Notes: generated by a model from the sequence alone, not told the origin. 13,504 nucleotides of DNA from Pseudomonadota bacterium (GCA_022572105.1 JACZWN010000085.1:1-13504), one strand, 5' to 3'; shown: positions 6,697 through 13,171, counted from the first letter of the stretch. Translations and numbers: made by a program.

Positions 6697-7710
6697 ATGT
6701 CGGATCGCAAAGACGATGCGGCGTACAACGCCTTGGTCTACCATGGGCCGGCTCATTTAGACGACGCCGCATTCGGGGTTAAATTCATGGCAAAACTGCC
6801 CCTTTCGGCCTTGCCGCTGAGGCACTACAAGCACCAGGTGTGGGACACGGCCCGCTGGCAGGGCTTCGAGTCGCGCCCCGGTGACATTCTTGTCTGCACG
6901 CCCTACAAGGCGGGCACGACCTGGATGCAGATGATCTGCGCGCTGCTGGTCTTTCAACGCACTGAGTTCCACCTGCCACTGACCGAGATTTCCCCCTGGA
7001 TGGAACTGAGGGCGGTGCCCGCCAGCGAGATTCACGCGATCTTCGCCGCGCAGGATCACCGGCGGATCATCAAGACTCATACCCCTCTGGACGGGCTGCC
7101 CTGGTTCCCGGGGGCGACTTACATCTGCGTCGGGCGCGATCCACGCGACATTTTCATGTCGATGCTGAACCATTTGCAGATCACCAACCCAGACGCCGAT
7201 ACGATTTTCAGGCGCGAGATGCGCGAATCCGGGGAGGAACCAGAGACCCCGCCCGAGGACCCGAACGAGTTTTTCCGGATGTGGCTGACCAACGGCAGCT
7301 TTCCCTGGGAGAGCGACGGTGCGCCTTTCTGGTCGGTGTTCCGCCACGGTGCAACGTTCTGGGCGCATCGGGACGAGCCGAATATCTTGATAGTCCACTA
7401 CAGCGACCTCAAGGCCGATCTGGAGGCCGAGATGCGCCGAATCGCGGTGGCGCTGGGCATCAAGGTTCCCGTGGACGCGTGGCCCGAACTGGTCGCGGCG
7501 GCAAGCTTCGAGAGCATGAAGAGAAACGCCGACCGGATGGCGCCGGACACCAACTTCAAGATGTGGAAGGACAATTCACAGTTCTTCAACAAGGGCACCT
7601 CCGGGCAGTGGCAAGGGGTGCTGTCGGCGGATAGCCTGGCGTTGCTGGACGAGGTGACCGCGAAGTATCCGGCGGACTACATAAGCTGGCTGTTCAACGG
7701 TTCATCCTGA
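6697..7710 (+). CDS. PAPS-dependent sulfotransferase-domain protein
   Basis: A 337-residue cytosolic-type sulfotransferase (P-loop fold) that would move sulfate from PAPS to a hydroxyl or amine. Seen: the 5'-phosphosulfate loop TPYKAGTTWMQM at about residues 68-79, catalytic His in RIIKTHTPLDGLPW at about 127-140, the 3'-phosphate motif VGRDPRDIFMSMLNHL at about 147-162, and a C-terminal NKGTSGQWQG in place of the usual RKGxxGDW, so the arginine is changed but the glycines and tryptophan remain. The start is uncertain: the ATG at 6697 has GGGGA directly against it, while the ATG at 6787 (307 residues) has GGGG 8 bases upstream and fits family length better. Codon use is more mixed than in neighbours and it lies after a lower-GC spacer, suggesting acquisition. 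The acceptor is unknown. Confidence 0.88.
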   Translation: MSDRKDDAAYNALVYHGPAHLDDAAFGVKFMAKLPLSALPLRHYKHQVWDTARWQGFESRPGDILVCTPYKAGTTWMQMICALLVFQRTEFHLPLTEISPWMELRAVPASEIHAIFAAQDHRRIIKTHTPLDGLPWFPGATYICVGRDPRDIFMSMLNHLQITNPDADTIFRREMRESGEEPETPPEDPNEFFRMWLTNGSFPWESDGAPFWSVFRHGATFWAHRDEPNILIVHYSDLKADLEAEMRRIAVALGIKVPVDAWPELVAAASFESMKRNADRMAPDTNFKMWKDNSQFFNKGTSGQWQGVLSADSLALLDEVTAKYPADYISWLFNGSS

Positions 7711-7713
7711 ACC

Positions 7714-7757
7714 TCGAGTAACACCAAGGAGCGGTCTCGCTGCGGCCCGTTACTCGA
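7714..7757. terminator. Possible bidirectional terminator between convergent genes
   Basis: A perfect 9-bp inverted repeat, TCGAGTAAC (7714-7722) and GTTACTCGA (7749-7757), encloses a smaller AGCG-GTCT-CGCT hairpin (7730-7741). It lies exactly between the convergent sulfotransferase and DUF3179 genes and includes the stop codon of the latter. There is no T-tract on either side, so it may instead be an mRNA end-protecting stem. Confidence 0.4.
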
Positions 7758-8751
7758 TGTGCCAGATGCCGTCGGGCCGGAAGGCGTGGAAGACGAAGGC
7801 GAAGGTCACATCGTAGGGCACGTCCTCGAGGCCGTCCGCGCCGCGCCGCTGCACGACGACGTTGCCCACGTCCCGGCCGCTCGAGATCCTGCGGCTGTCG
7901 AGGGCCGAGTTCTGTCCGGCCTCCCAGGTGAGCACCAGATCGCCCGATTCGACCCGGCCCTTCCCGCGCACCAGCTCGAGCGACCAGGCTTCGTTCTCGA
8001 TCGCCACCACGCGCGCCATGGGCTCGATGTCGTCCGGGTAGTCGCCGCCATAGAGGAAGGGGACGGAGGTGCTGTCGTACCCGGCGTAAGGGTTGGAGCC
8101 GTAACGGCGCATGGAGCGATCGTTGGGAACCAGGACTATCCCGTCGGGATGGCGCGCGGCGAAGCGCTCCCACGATTCCAGGCGCGCCGGAAGCACCTTC
8201 AGCCGGGTGCCGGTGCGCTCGCCGACGATCGCCTCGCCCAGGAACTGCTGCCACCAGCTTTCGGTGTCGCGGTCGTACATGACCAGGTCGGAATTGCGCA
8301 GCTTGCCGGTGGTGCCGAACTCGGTCGCCTTGCCCGCGACCCGCCGGTCGAAGACCACCGCCGAGTTGCACAAGGGGCAGTAGGTGACCGTGACCGGGAC
8401 GCCGCCGACGGTATCGTTGACGATCTCGTGCCAGATCAGGATGCCCAGGGGATAGGCGCGCGCGTCGCCGTTGACCACCAGGCCGATCACCGGCTCGGTC
8501 GCAGCCAGGTTGCCGGCCTCGGCGACCGGCACGAACTCGGGCGCGTCGATCGAGGGAATGCCGTCCTTGGGCGGCCCACCGCTCATGATCTCGTCAAAAT
8601 CGATCGAGGTCTTGGAGAAGTCAGTTTGCGGCCAGGCGTAGCGCCACCGGTCCGGGTTGGCCTGGGCGGCGCCGGCGAGCGCGAGGAAAAGGGCCAGCAC
8701 GGCGCAGGTCGCGGCCACCCGGCCCGACGCGGCCACCCGGGTCTCAATCAT
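7750..8751 (-). CDS. Secreted DUF3179 domain-containing protein
   Basis: A 333-residue protein from the ATG at 8751. An N-terminal signal peptide is clear: basic start, hydrophobic core VLALFLALAG and an AQA-NP cleavage site near residue 32. The mature part carries the DUF3179 hallmarks: LGILIWHEIVNDTVGGVPV, the cysteine pair TYCPLCNSAVVFDR, TTGKLRNSDLVMYDR, SWWQQFLGEAIVG and PNPYAGYD-like SNPYAGYDS later on. The family is widespread, probably periplasmic, and has no established function; the CxxC pair suggests metal or redox chemistry but this is inference. An in-frame TTG at 8763 would add four residues. A 16-bp tandem repeat duplicates the start region, giving a second out-of-frame ATG at 8767. 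The ribosome site is weak. Convergent with the sulfotransferase and downstream of lpxB on the same strand. Confidence 0.9.
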   Translation of the reverse strand: MIETRVAASGRVAATCAVLALFLALAGAAQANPDRWRYAWPQTDFSKTSIDFDEIMSGGPPKDGIPSIDAPEFVPVAEAGNLAATEPVIGLVVNGDARAYPLGILIWHEIVNDTVGGVPVTVTYCPLCNSAVVFDRRVAGKATEFGTTGKLRNSDLVMYDRDTESWWQQFLGEAIVGERTGTRLKVLPARLESWERFAARHPDGIVLVPNDRSMRRYGSNPYAGYDSTSVPFLYGGDYPDDIEPMARVVAIENEAWSLELVRGKGRVESGDLVLTWEAGQNSALDSRRISSGRDVGNVVVQRRGADGLEDVPYDVTFAFVFHAFRPDGIWHIE

Positions 8752-8769
8752 GGCGGATCTCAATCATGG
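8742..8769. repeat. Direct repeat with 16-bp period over the DUF3179 start codon
   Basis: TCTCAATCATGG occurs at 8742-8753 and again at 8758-8769. On the minus strand this yields two copies of ATGATTGAGA. The upstream copy (ATG at 8767) opens a 7-codon frame, MIEIRHD, that stops just inside the real gene because 16 is not a multiple of 3. Confidence 0.85.
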
Positions 8770-8779
8770 GAGGAAGTAT

Positions 8780-8794
8780 CCCGGCGCGGCCGGG
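8780..8794. other. Small GC-rich hairpin downstream of lpxB
   Basis: CCCGGC-GCG-GCCGGG forms a 6-bp stem with a 3-base loop between the lpxB stop and the DUF3179 start. No T-tract follows on the minus strand, so a terminator role for the waaA-lpxB operon is only possible. Confidence 0.25.
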
Positions 8795-8845
8795 CAAAGG
8801 CCAATCACAAATCGGTGAAGCGGGTGTGCGCCAAGGGGGCCGCGC

Positions 8846-10075
8846 TCACGGTACTTTGATTGCTGCCGGGCGACGGGATTCCGCAGTGTTGCGCCGCTGG
8901 ATGACCTCCAATACCACCTTGGCGGCCCGTTCGCTGGGCGCCGGCGAGACGCCGCCGAGGCGCGCGACGACCTCGCGAAAGCCGGAAAGCTGCGCCGCGC
9001 GCTCGGCTTCGTCGGCAAGCAGGGGCTCGACCGCCTCGACGATCGCTTGGGGCGTGCAGGCCGCCTGGAGAAGCTCCGGGGCGACCTGGCGATCGGCCAG
9101 CAGGTTGACCAGGGCGACATGGTCGACGCTGACCAGGCGCCGGGCCAGGAACGCGGTCACCGGACTGACCTTGTAACAGACGACCATGGGCACGCCGGCC
9201 AGGGCGAGCTCCAGGGTGACGGTGCCGGACTTGGCCACGGCCGCCCGGCTGGCGGCGAAGGCATCGTATTTCTCTGCCGGCTCGGTCACCACGATGGTCG
9301 GCATCGGCCAGGCCCGGACCGCGGCGGTGACCTCGTCGCGCACCGCTTCGACGGTCGCGACGGCGACCGTGAGCTCCGGCCGGTTTCGCCCGAGCCGGCG
9401 CACCGCCTGGGCGAAGACCGGCAGGAGCCGGCGCACCTCGGTGTGCCGGCTGCCGGGCAGCACCGAGACCACCGTCGCATCCGGCGCGATACCGTGGCGG
9501 GCCCGGAACGCCGCGCCGTCGCCGCGCTCGGCGCCGGCCTCGAGCACCGGGTGGCCGACGAAGCTGCACGGCAGGCCGGAGCCTTCGAAGAACCGCGGCT
9601 CGAAGGGCAGCAGCGCCAGGAGGTGATCGAGACAATGGGCGAGCTTGCGCGCCCGGCGCGGGCGCCAGGCCCAGACATGGGGCGCCACGTAGTGCACGCG
9701 GGGCACGCCAAGGCGTCCGATCCGCCGGGCGACCCGGAAGGAAAATTCGGGCGAATCCACGGTCACGACGGCATCCGGCGCGAGGCGCTCGATTTCGGCA
9801 ACCGTCTGGCGCAGGCGGCGCAGGATCCGGGGCAGGTGCGGCAGGATCTCGGCCAAGCCCATGAGCGAAAGCTCGCCCATGGGGAACAGGCTGTCCAGTC
9901 CTTCACGGACCATCGCCGGGCCGCCGACGCCGGCGAAGCGGACCCGCTCGCCGGTCTTGCGTTTCAAGGCCGCCATGAGCCGGCCGGCGAGATTGTCTCC
10001 GGAGGCCTCGCCGGCGACCAGGAAGATCAAGGGCCCGGCCTCGGCGCCGTCCGCGTCCAGGGGTGATCGTGCCAT
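8846..10075 (-). CDS. lpxB: Lipid-A-disaccharide synthase
   Basis: A 409-residue glycosyltransferase (family GT19) that joins UDP-2,3-diacylglucosamine and 2,3-diacylglucosamine-1-phosphate to give the lipid A disaccharide at the inner face of the inner membrane. Seen: LVAGEASGDNLAGRLM at about residues 19-34, FAGVGGPAMVREGL, VDSPEFSFRVARR, the HYVAPHVWAWRPRRARKLA block, FVGHPVLE, LPGSRHTEVRRLLPVF, KSGTVTLELALAGVPMVV and LVNLLADRQVAPELLQ. All family blocks are in order and intact. It is slightly longer than the usual 380-395 residues because of short N- and C-terminal extensions. The ATG at 10075 follows the waaA stop by 3 bases, so the two are almost certainly co-transcribed and translationally coupled. 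In many relatives lpxB instead follows lpxA, so pairing with waaA is a notable arrangement. Confidence 0.96.
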   Translation of the reverse strand: MARSPLDADGAEAGPLIFLVAGEASGDNLAGRLMAALKRKTGERVRFAGVGGPAMVREGLDSLFPMGELSLMGLAEILPHLPRILRRLRQTVAEIERLAPDAVVTVDSPEFSFRVARRIGRLGVPRVHYVAPHVWAWRPRRARKLAHCLDHLLALLPFEPRFFEGSGLPCSFVGHPVLEAGAERGDGAAFRARHGIAPDATVVSVLPGSRHTEVRRLLPVFAQAVRRLGRNRPELTVAVATVEAVRDEVTAAVRAWPMPTIVVTEPAEKYDAFAASRAAVAKSGTVTLELALAGVPMVVCYKVSPVTAFLARRLVSVDHVALVNLLADRQVAPELLQAACTPQAIVEAVEPLLADEAERAAQLSGFREVVARLGGVSPAPSERAAKVVLEVIQRRNTAESRRPAAIKVP

Positions 10076-10078
10076 CGG

Positions 10079-11392
10079 CTAGGCCGACCCCTCGGGCGGG
10101 CCCGGAGCGGTGGATTCGGCGGCCCGGTCGAGGTGCGGCTTGAGCGCGCCGATGATATGATCCAGCACTCCGGCCTGCGCGGCCGCGTAATTCGCCGCGG
10201 CCTCGATCATGCCCGCGCGCGCGGCGTCGTCCTCCAACAACCAGGAAACCGCCGCGGCGAGCTGTTCGGCGTCGACCACCTGGCGGATCGCATCGGCCCG
10301 GCTCATCTCCTCGCTCACGCGCAGGAAGTTCGTCATGTGCGGACCGCACAGGATCGCGCTGCCGAGTTTGGCCGGCTCGATCAGGTTCTGCCCGCCCTTG
10401 GCGATCAGCGAGCCGCCGACGAAGACCACGTCGCAGAGACGGTACCACAGGCCCATCTCGCCGATGGTGTCGGCCAAGTAGACCTCGGTCTCCGCGCTCA
10501 CGGGCTGGTGCGCGCTGCGCAGCGCGACACGCAGGCCGCGCGATCGCAGGCCCTCGGCGAGGCCGGCTCCGCGGTCGGGGTGTCGCGGCACGAGGAGGGT
10601 CAGCAGTCCGGGAAACCGGGGCGCGAGCCGGGCGTGGACCTGGGCGACGATGTCCTCCTCGCCGGGATGGGTGGAGGCCGCGAGCCAGCGGGGCCGCGCC
10701 CCCAGTACGCCCCGGAAGGCGGCCAGCTCCTCCGGGTCGGCGGCCAGCGGCGGGGCGGCGAACTTGAGGTTGCCGAGGCGCAGGGGGTCGGCCGCGCCCA
10801 GGTCGCGCAGATGCGCCTCGTCCTCGCGCGATTGGGCGAGGGTGATCGAAAACTGCCTCAGGAGGTGGCCGATCAGCGGGCGGAACCGCCGCCAAGAGGC
10901 GTACGACCCGCCCGAGACCCGGCCGTTGACGAGCGCCAGATCGACACCGCCCGCGCGCGCCTGGAGCAGCAGATTGGGCCAGAACTCGGACTCCACCATG
11001 AGCCCGAGCGCGGGTCTCCAGTGCGCCAGAAAGCGGCCCACGGCCGCCGGCAGGTCGACCGGCAGGTATTGGTGAATGACGCCCTCGGGCAGACGCTCGG
11101 CCATCAACCTGGCCGAGGTCACGGTCCCCGTGGTCATCAGCAGGTTGAGCCCGGGCCAGCCCTCCCGGATGCCGTCGACGAGCGGCAGCGCCGAGAGCGA
11201 TTCGCCGACGCTGGCGCCGTGGACCCAGACCAGCGGACCCGGCGGCCGCGCCACGCCGGCATGGCCGAAGCGCTCGGCCAGGCGCGCCGGATCCTCCCGG
11301 CCCCGGGCCACGCGTTGGCGCAGATGGCGCCGCACCAAGGGCGTCGCGGCCGCGCTGAAAAGGCGGTAAGCGACGAAAATTCCACCTGCCAT
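10079..11392 (-). CDS. waaA: 3-deoxy-D-manno-octulosonic acid (Kdo) transferase
   Basis: A 437-residue GT30 enzyme that adds Kdo from CMP-Kdo to lipid IVA at the inner membrane. Seen from the ATG at 11392: a hydrophobic N-terminal anchor with YRLFSAAATPLV, RGREDPARLAERFG, the catalytic-base motif WVHGASVGES at about residues 56-65 (Glu64), MTTGTVTSARL, VESEFWPNLLLQAR, VNGRVSGGSYASWRR, STHPGEEDIV, LVPRHPDRG and the nucleotide-binding FVGGSLIAKGGQNLIEPAKLG. Length fits the family (about 420-445). Start choice is uncertain: an ATG at 11407 and a TTG at 11422 are in frame, none with a good ribosome site. lpxB follows after 3 bases. A decayed second copy of the central part of this gene lies about 1.6 kb upstream. 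Whether this enzyme adds one or two Kdo units cannot be told. Confidence 0.95.
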   Translation of the reverse strand: MAGGIFVAYRLFSAAATPLVRRHLRQRVARGREDPARLAERFGHAGVARPPGPLVWVHGASVGESLSALPLVDGIREGWPGLNLLMTTGTVTSARLMAERLPEGVIHQYLPVDLPAAVGRFLAHWRPALGLMVESEFWPNLLLQARAGGVDLALVNGRVSGGSYASWRRFRPLIGHLLRQFSITLAQSREDEAHLRDLGAADPLRLGNLKFAAPPLAADPEELAAFRGVLGARPRWLAASTHPGEEDIVAQVHARLAPRFPGLLTLLVPRHPDRGAGLAEGLRSRGLRVALRSAHQPVSAETEVYLADTIGEMGLWYRLCDVVFVGGSLIAKGGQNLIEPAKLGSAILCGPHMTNFLRVSEEMSRADAIRQVVDAEQLAAAVSWLLEDDAARAGMIEAAANYAAAQAGVLDHIIGALKPHLDRAAESTAPGPPEGSA

Positions 11393-11515
11393 CACGCCGG
11401 GCGCCATCGCGGTTGCGGCCAAGTTTCGGTCTGGTCCAGGTCTCTTGCCGGTCTCGTCAAGACGTCACTCACGGTGGGTTCGAGAATCCCGCGCGGCGCG
11501 GCTCACGTGCCATTA

Positions 11516-11548
11516 CCTTGCAACGATAGCAAGGACCCTGCAATGATA
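11516..11548. promoter_or_regulatory. Hairpin and 20-bp-spaced repeats upstream of waaA, possible operator
   Basis: CCTTGC (11516-11521) and GCAAGG (11529-11534) form a perfect 6-bp stem with a 7-base loop. Overlapping it, TGCAACGATA (11519) and TGCAATGATA (11539) are near-identical words exactly 20 bp apart, about two helical turns. This lies about 125-155 bp upstream of waaA and about 85 bp before the decarboxylase relic. A repressor or activator site is plausible; no promoter boxes are convincing. The remaining bases of 11393-11629 show nothing else I can support. Confidence 0.3.
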
Positions 11549-11629
11549 TAGCGGCGGCTTCGAGTCGACCGAGCTTCGCGCCGGCCGGCTCTGTTGTCGG
11601 TTCGGCGAAAGCCGCGCGGGTGTTGTTTG

Positions 11630-11828
11630 ATGGGGAACGAGAGGCGGGCTGCCTTCACGATCGCGGCCGAAAGCTTTCTCACGGCGGTCCGGCAGCGGGG
11701 CTTCGAATTTTACACCGGCGTGCCTTGCTCATTCCTTGACACCGCTTATCAATCGCGCGATCGGCGATCCCCCGGTCCGCTACCTCGGCGCCGCCAGCGA
11801 CGGCGAGGCGGTGGGCATCGCGGCGGGT
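11630..11828 (+). pseudogene. Phosphonopyruvate decarboxylase N-terminal fragment, frameshifted
   Basis: The ATG at 11630 opens a frame with FLTAVRQRGFEFYTGVPCSFL, the N-terminal Pyr-domain signature of phosphonopyruvate-decarboxylase-like ThDP enzymes. At 11735-11741 the match moves by one base: the next frame, from 11739, continues TPLINRAIGDPPVRYLGAA then SDGEAVGIAAG up to 11828, exactly what the family has next. A single inserted base in CTTGACA (expected CTGACA) explains the shift. After 11828 similarity stops abruptly, so about 300 codons of C-terminal sequence are missing. Such enzymes decarboxylate phosphonopyruvate for phosphonate or surface-polymer decoration. The usual catalytic Glu in the (N/S)EGE motif is Asp here (SDGE), another sign of decay or of a different subgroup. 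It is not expected to make a working protein. It is unrelated in detail to the intact ThDP pair at 4153-5289. Confidence 0.8.
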
Positions 11829-11885
11829 CCGCGGGTTCCTGACAGGGGCGTAAGCTTCGGGCCGAGGGGGCGGAAAATTGTGCCA

Positions 11886-11916
11886 TTGTGTGGTGTTATG
11901 CCCCGTGCAATATAAT
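11886..11916 (+). promoter_or_regulatory. Candidate promoter for the lipoprotein gene
   Basis: A perfect -10 hexamer TATAAT (11911-11916) stands out in this GC-rich window, 30 bases before the lipoprotein ATG. A weak -35, TTGTGT (11886-11891), lies 19 bases upstream. The local drop in GC supports it. Confidence 0.5.
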
Positions 11917-11945
11917 CTCTCCGATCCGTTCGAGCGCTTGATGAG

Positions 11946-12533
11946 ATGTTCTTGAGAATTTGTGCGGCTGTCATCGTGCTGTTCGCGCTTGGCGCCTGTG
12001 CCGGCGGCGGGCGGACCGATGCGACCGTATCGGGCGCGACGGAGCCCGGCGCGGGACGCTACGACGCGGCGCGGGCGGAACAGTTGGTGCAGCAAGCGCG
12101 GGAGGCCGCGGACAGCGGCGATCTGGCGGCGGCCGAGAGCGCTTTCGAACAGGCCCTCGACGCCTGGCCCACCTCGAAGCCGGCCTGGGACGGGCTCGCC
12201 GAGGCATACCGCCGTCAGGGGCGCCAGGAGGAGCTCGAGGTCGCGAGCTTCTTCGCCGCGCGCATGGACTGGGTCGCGACCTTGCCGCCGCTGGTCGCCA
12301 GCGGCGCTTTCGAGAACGTCGCCGAGGGGCGCGTGTCCATCGCGGAGAACAATCCGGAACTGCGGCGCCGCTCGGCCCAGCTCGTGGATTTTCTGCGCAC
12401 CCGGGAGGTGCAGGCTCGTGACACTTCCTACGACGAGGAGATCGAATATTGGCAGTTGATCCCGGCAGCCATTATCTCGACTGTTCTGGTAGTAATCGGG
12501 GGTGGAAACCTAATTGGCGTCCCAATATTTTGA
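11946..12533 (+). CDS. Small TPR-like lipoprotein with C-terminal membrane segment
   Basis: A 195-residue protein. The N-terminus is a lipoprotein signal peptide: MFLRICAAVIVLFALGAC with lipobox LGAC, so Cys18 would be lipidated and the protein anchored on the periplasmic side. Residues about 40-100 hold an alanine-rich helical pair (ARAEQLVQQAREAADSGDL and AESAFEQALDAWP, then AWDGLAEAYRRQGR) with the spacing of tetratricopeptide repeats, a protein-binding scaffold. The last 25 residues are hydrophobic and glycine/isoleucine-rich, possibly a second membrane contact. The ATG at 11946 has no strong ribosome site; a second ATG lies 5 bases upstream out of frame. A perfect -10 box precedes the gene. 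It is flanked by gene relics on both sides and the Wzz-like gene follows further down, so a role in envelope polysaccharide export is possible but unproven. The specific family is not recognised. Confidence 0.75.
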   Translation: MFLRICAAVIVLFALGACAGGGRTDATVSGATEPGAGRYDAARAEQLVQQAREAADSGDLAAAESAFEQALDAWPTSKPAWDGLAEAYRRQGRQEELEVASFFAARMDWVATLPPLVASGAFENVAEGRVSIAENNPELRRRSAQLVDFLRTREVQARDTSYDEEIEYWQLIPAAIISTVLVVIGGGNLIGVPIF

Positions 12534-12590
12534 GAGAAAAAATGAAGGTGCTGAATTTCACGAACGCCCGCCAACCCAGCGGCGACGGCC

Positions 12591-12719
12591 ATGTCGACGA
12601 TCCGAAAAGCGACCACTCTGGCCGGGCAAGTGCTGAGCCTGCCCATGCATCCGCACCTCGAGGTTGAGATCCAGGACCGGGTCACACAGGCCTTGCGAAA
12701 CGCGATCCTAGCCCGGTGA
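12591..12719 (+). pseudogene. C-terminal scrap of a DegT/DnrJ/EryC1 aminotransferase
   Basis: An in-frame stretch of 42 codons ending at the TGA at 12719 contains LAGQVLSLPMHPHL followed by EVEIQDRVTQALRNAI. The (V)LSLPMHP(x)L motif followed by a short helix and the C-terminus is characteristic of PLP-dependent sugar aminotransferases of the DegT/DnrJ/EryC1/StrS family, which make amino sugars for surface polysaccharides. Those enzymes are about 360-400 residues; only the last 40 or so remain, with an upstream in-frame stop at 12552. Similarity appears to begin near 12600. The ATG at 12591 has no meaning as a gene start. The 57 bases between the lipoprotein stop and this scrap show nothing else recognisable. 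Confidence 0.68.
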
Positions 12720-12726
12720 CGTCTCC

Positions 12727-13107
12727 CGGTCAACGGTAAGCCGTAGCGCGGCGAACCTGAGGTTACCCGGGCGCTTCGAGTCGGCGACGCCCCGTTCGGG
12801 CACACGGATCTGGTCCGCGCGCGACTGGGCGAGTGTGAGTGAGAACAGTCGCAGAAGATGCGCAATCAGTGGTCGGACCCGGCGCCAGGAGGCGTACGAC
12901 GAGGCCGAGAACCGACCGTTTACTGGGGGCGAGCTCGACCCCGCGCCCGGGTTTGGATGAACAGATTGCGCCAGAATTCGGACTCGATCACCAGGTCAAG
13001 TCGACGCGCGCTGATGGGTAACGCCGTCGGGCAGGTCGACCGGCGCGTATTGCTGGGGTGACGCCGCCGGGCAGCCGCTCGGACTTGACCGTACTCGATA
13101 TGATCAG
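12727..13107 (-). pseudogene. Decayed second waaA (Kdo transferase) fragment
   Basis: Read on the minus strand, this stretch follows the middle of waaA block by block: ERLPGGV and PVDLP, then VIESEFWRNLFIQTRA (intact gene: MVESEFWPNLLLQARA), then after a frameshift VNGRFSASSYASWRR, VRPLIAHLLRLFSLTLAQSR and finally RPGNLRFAA (intact: RLGNLKFAA). The corresponding part of the intact gene is about 10740-11141. The copy has at least two frame changes, an internal stop and small deletions, lacks both ends of the gene including the catalytic WVHGASVGE block, and cannot encode an enzyme. Divergence at many silent and replacement sites suggests an old duplicate or a replaced ancestral or foreign waaA rather than a recent duplication. 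It lies tail to tail with the aminotransferase scrap. The remaining bases up to 13171 hold only upstream sequence of the next gene. Confidence 0.82.
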
Positions 13108-13171
13108 TCGAGATTACGTCGGAGAAAGAATTTTTCGCGGCCTAGCATGACGTGACAGGATCTTTCTTGCT

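Noticed and set aside
6527..6760. Open frame of 77 codons before the sulfotransferase
   Set aside because: No motif, poor ribosome site and it overlaps the sulfotransferase start.
8805..9635. Alternative minus-strand frame overlapping lpxB
   Set aside because: Out-of-frame with lpxB, whose motifs are all intact; composition is the usual GC-rich shadow type.
11475..11512. tRNA-like T-arm (GGGTTCGAGAATCCC) followed by a CCA
   Set aside because: The loop is two bases too long, and no matching anticodon or D arm or acceptor stem could be found upstream; treated as coincidence.
11470..11512. Short minus-strand frame (MAREPRRAGFSNPP) upstream of waaA with AAGG before its ATG
   Set aside because: Fourteen codons in GC-rich DNA are expected by chance; no coupling to waaA is visible.
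12542..12667. Short frame starting MKVLNFTNARQ
   Set aside because: Only weak ribosome site, no family resemblance, and it overlaps the aminotransferase scrap in another frame.
12428..12865. Minus-strand open frame of 145 codons across the lipoprotein end and the relics
   Set aside because: It runs antisense to the lipoprotein and aminotransferase scrap, has no motif, and the waaA similarity on this strand is in other frames.
13123..13167. 7-bp inverted repeat AGAAAGA / TCTTTCT upstream of the Wzz-like gene
   Set aside because: Arms are short, purine/pyrimidine-simple and 31 bases apart; not distinguishable from chance.
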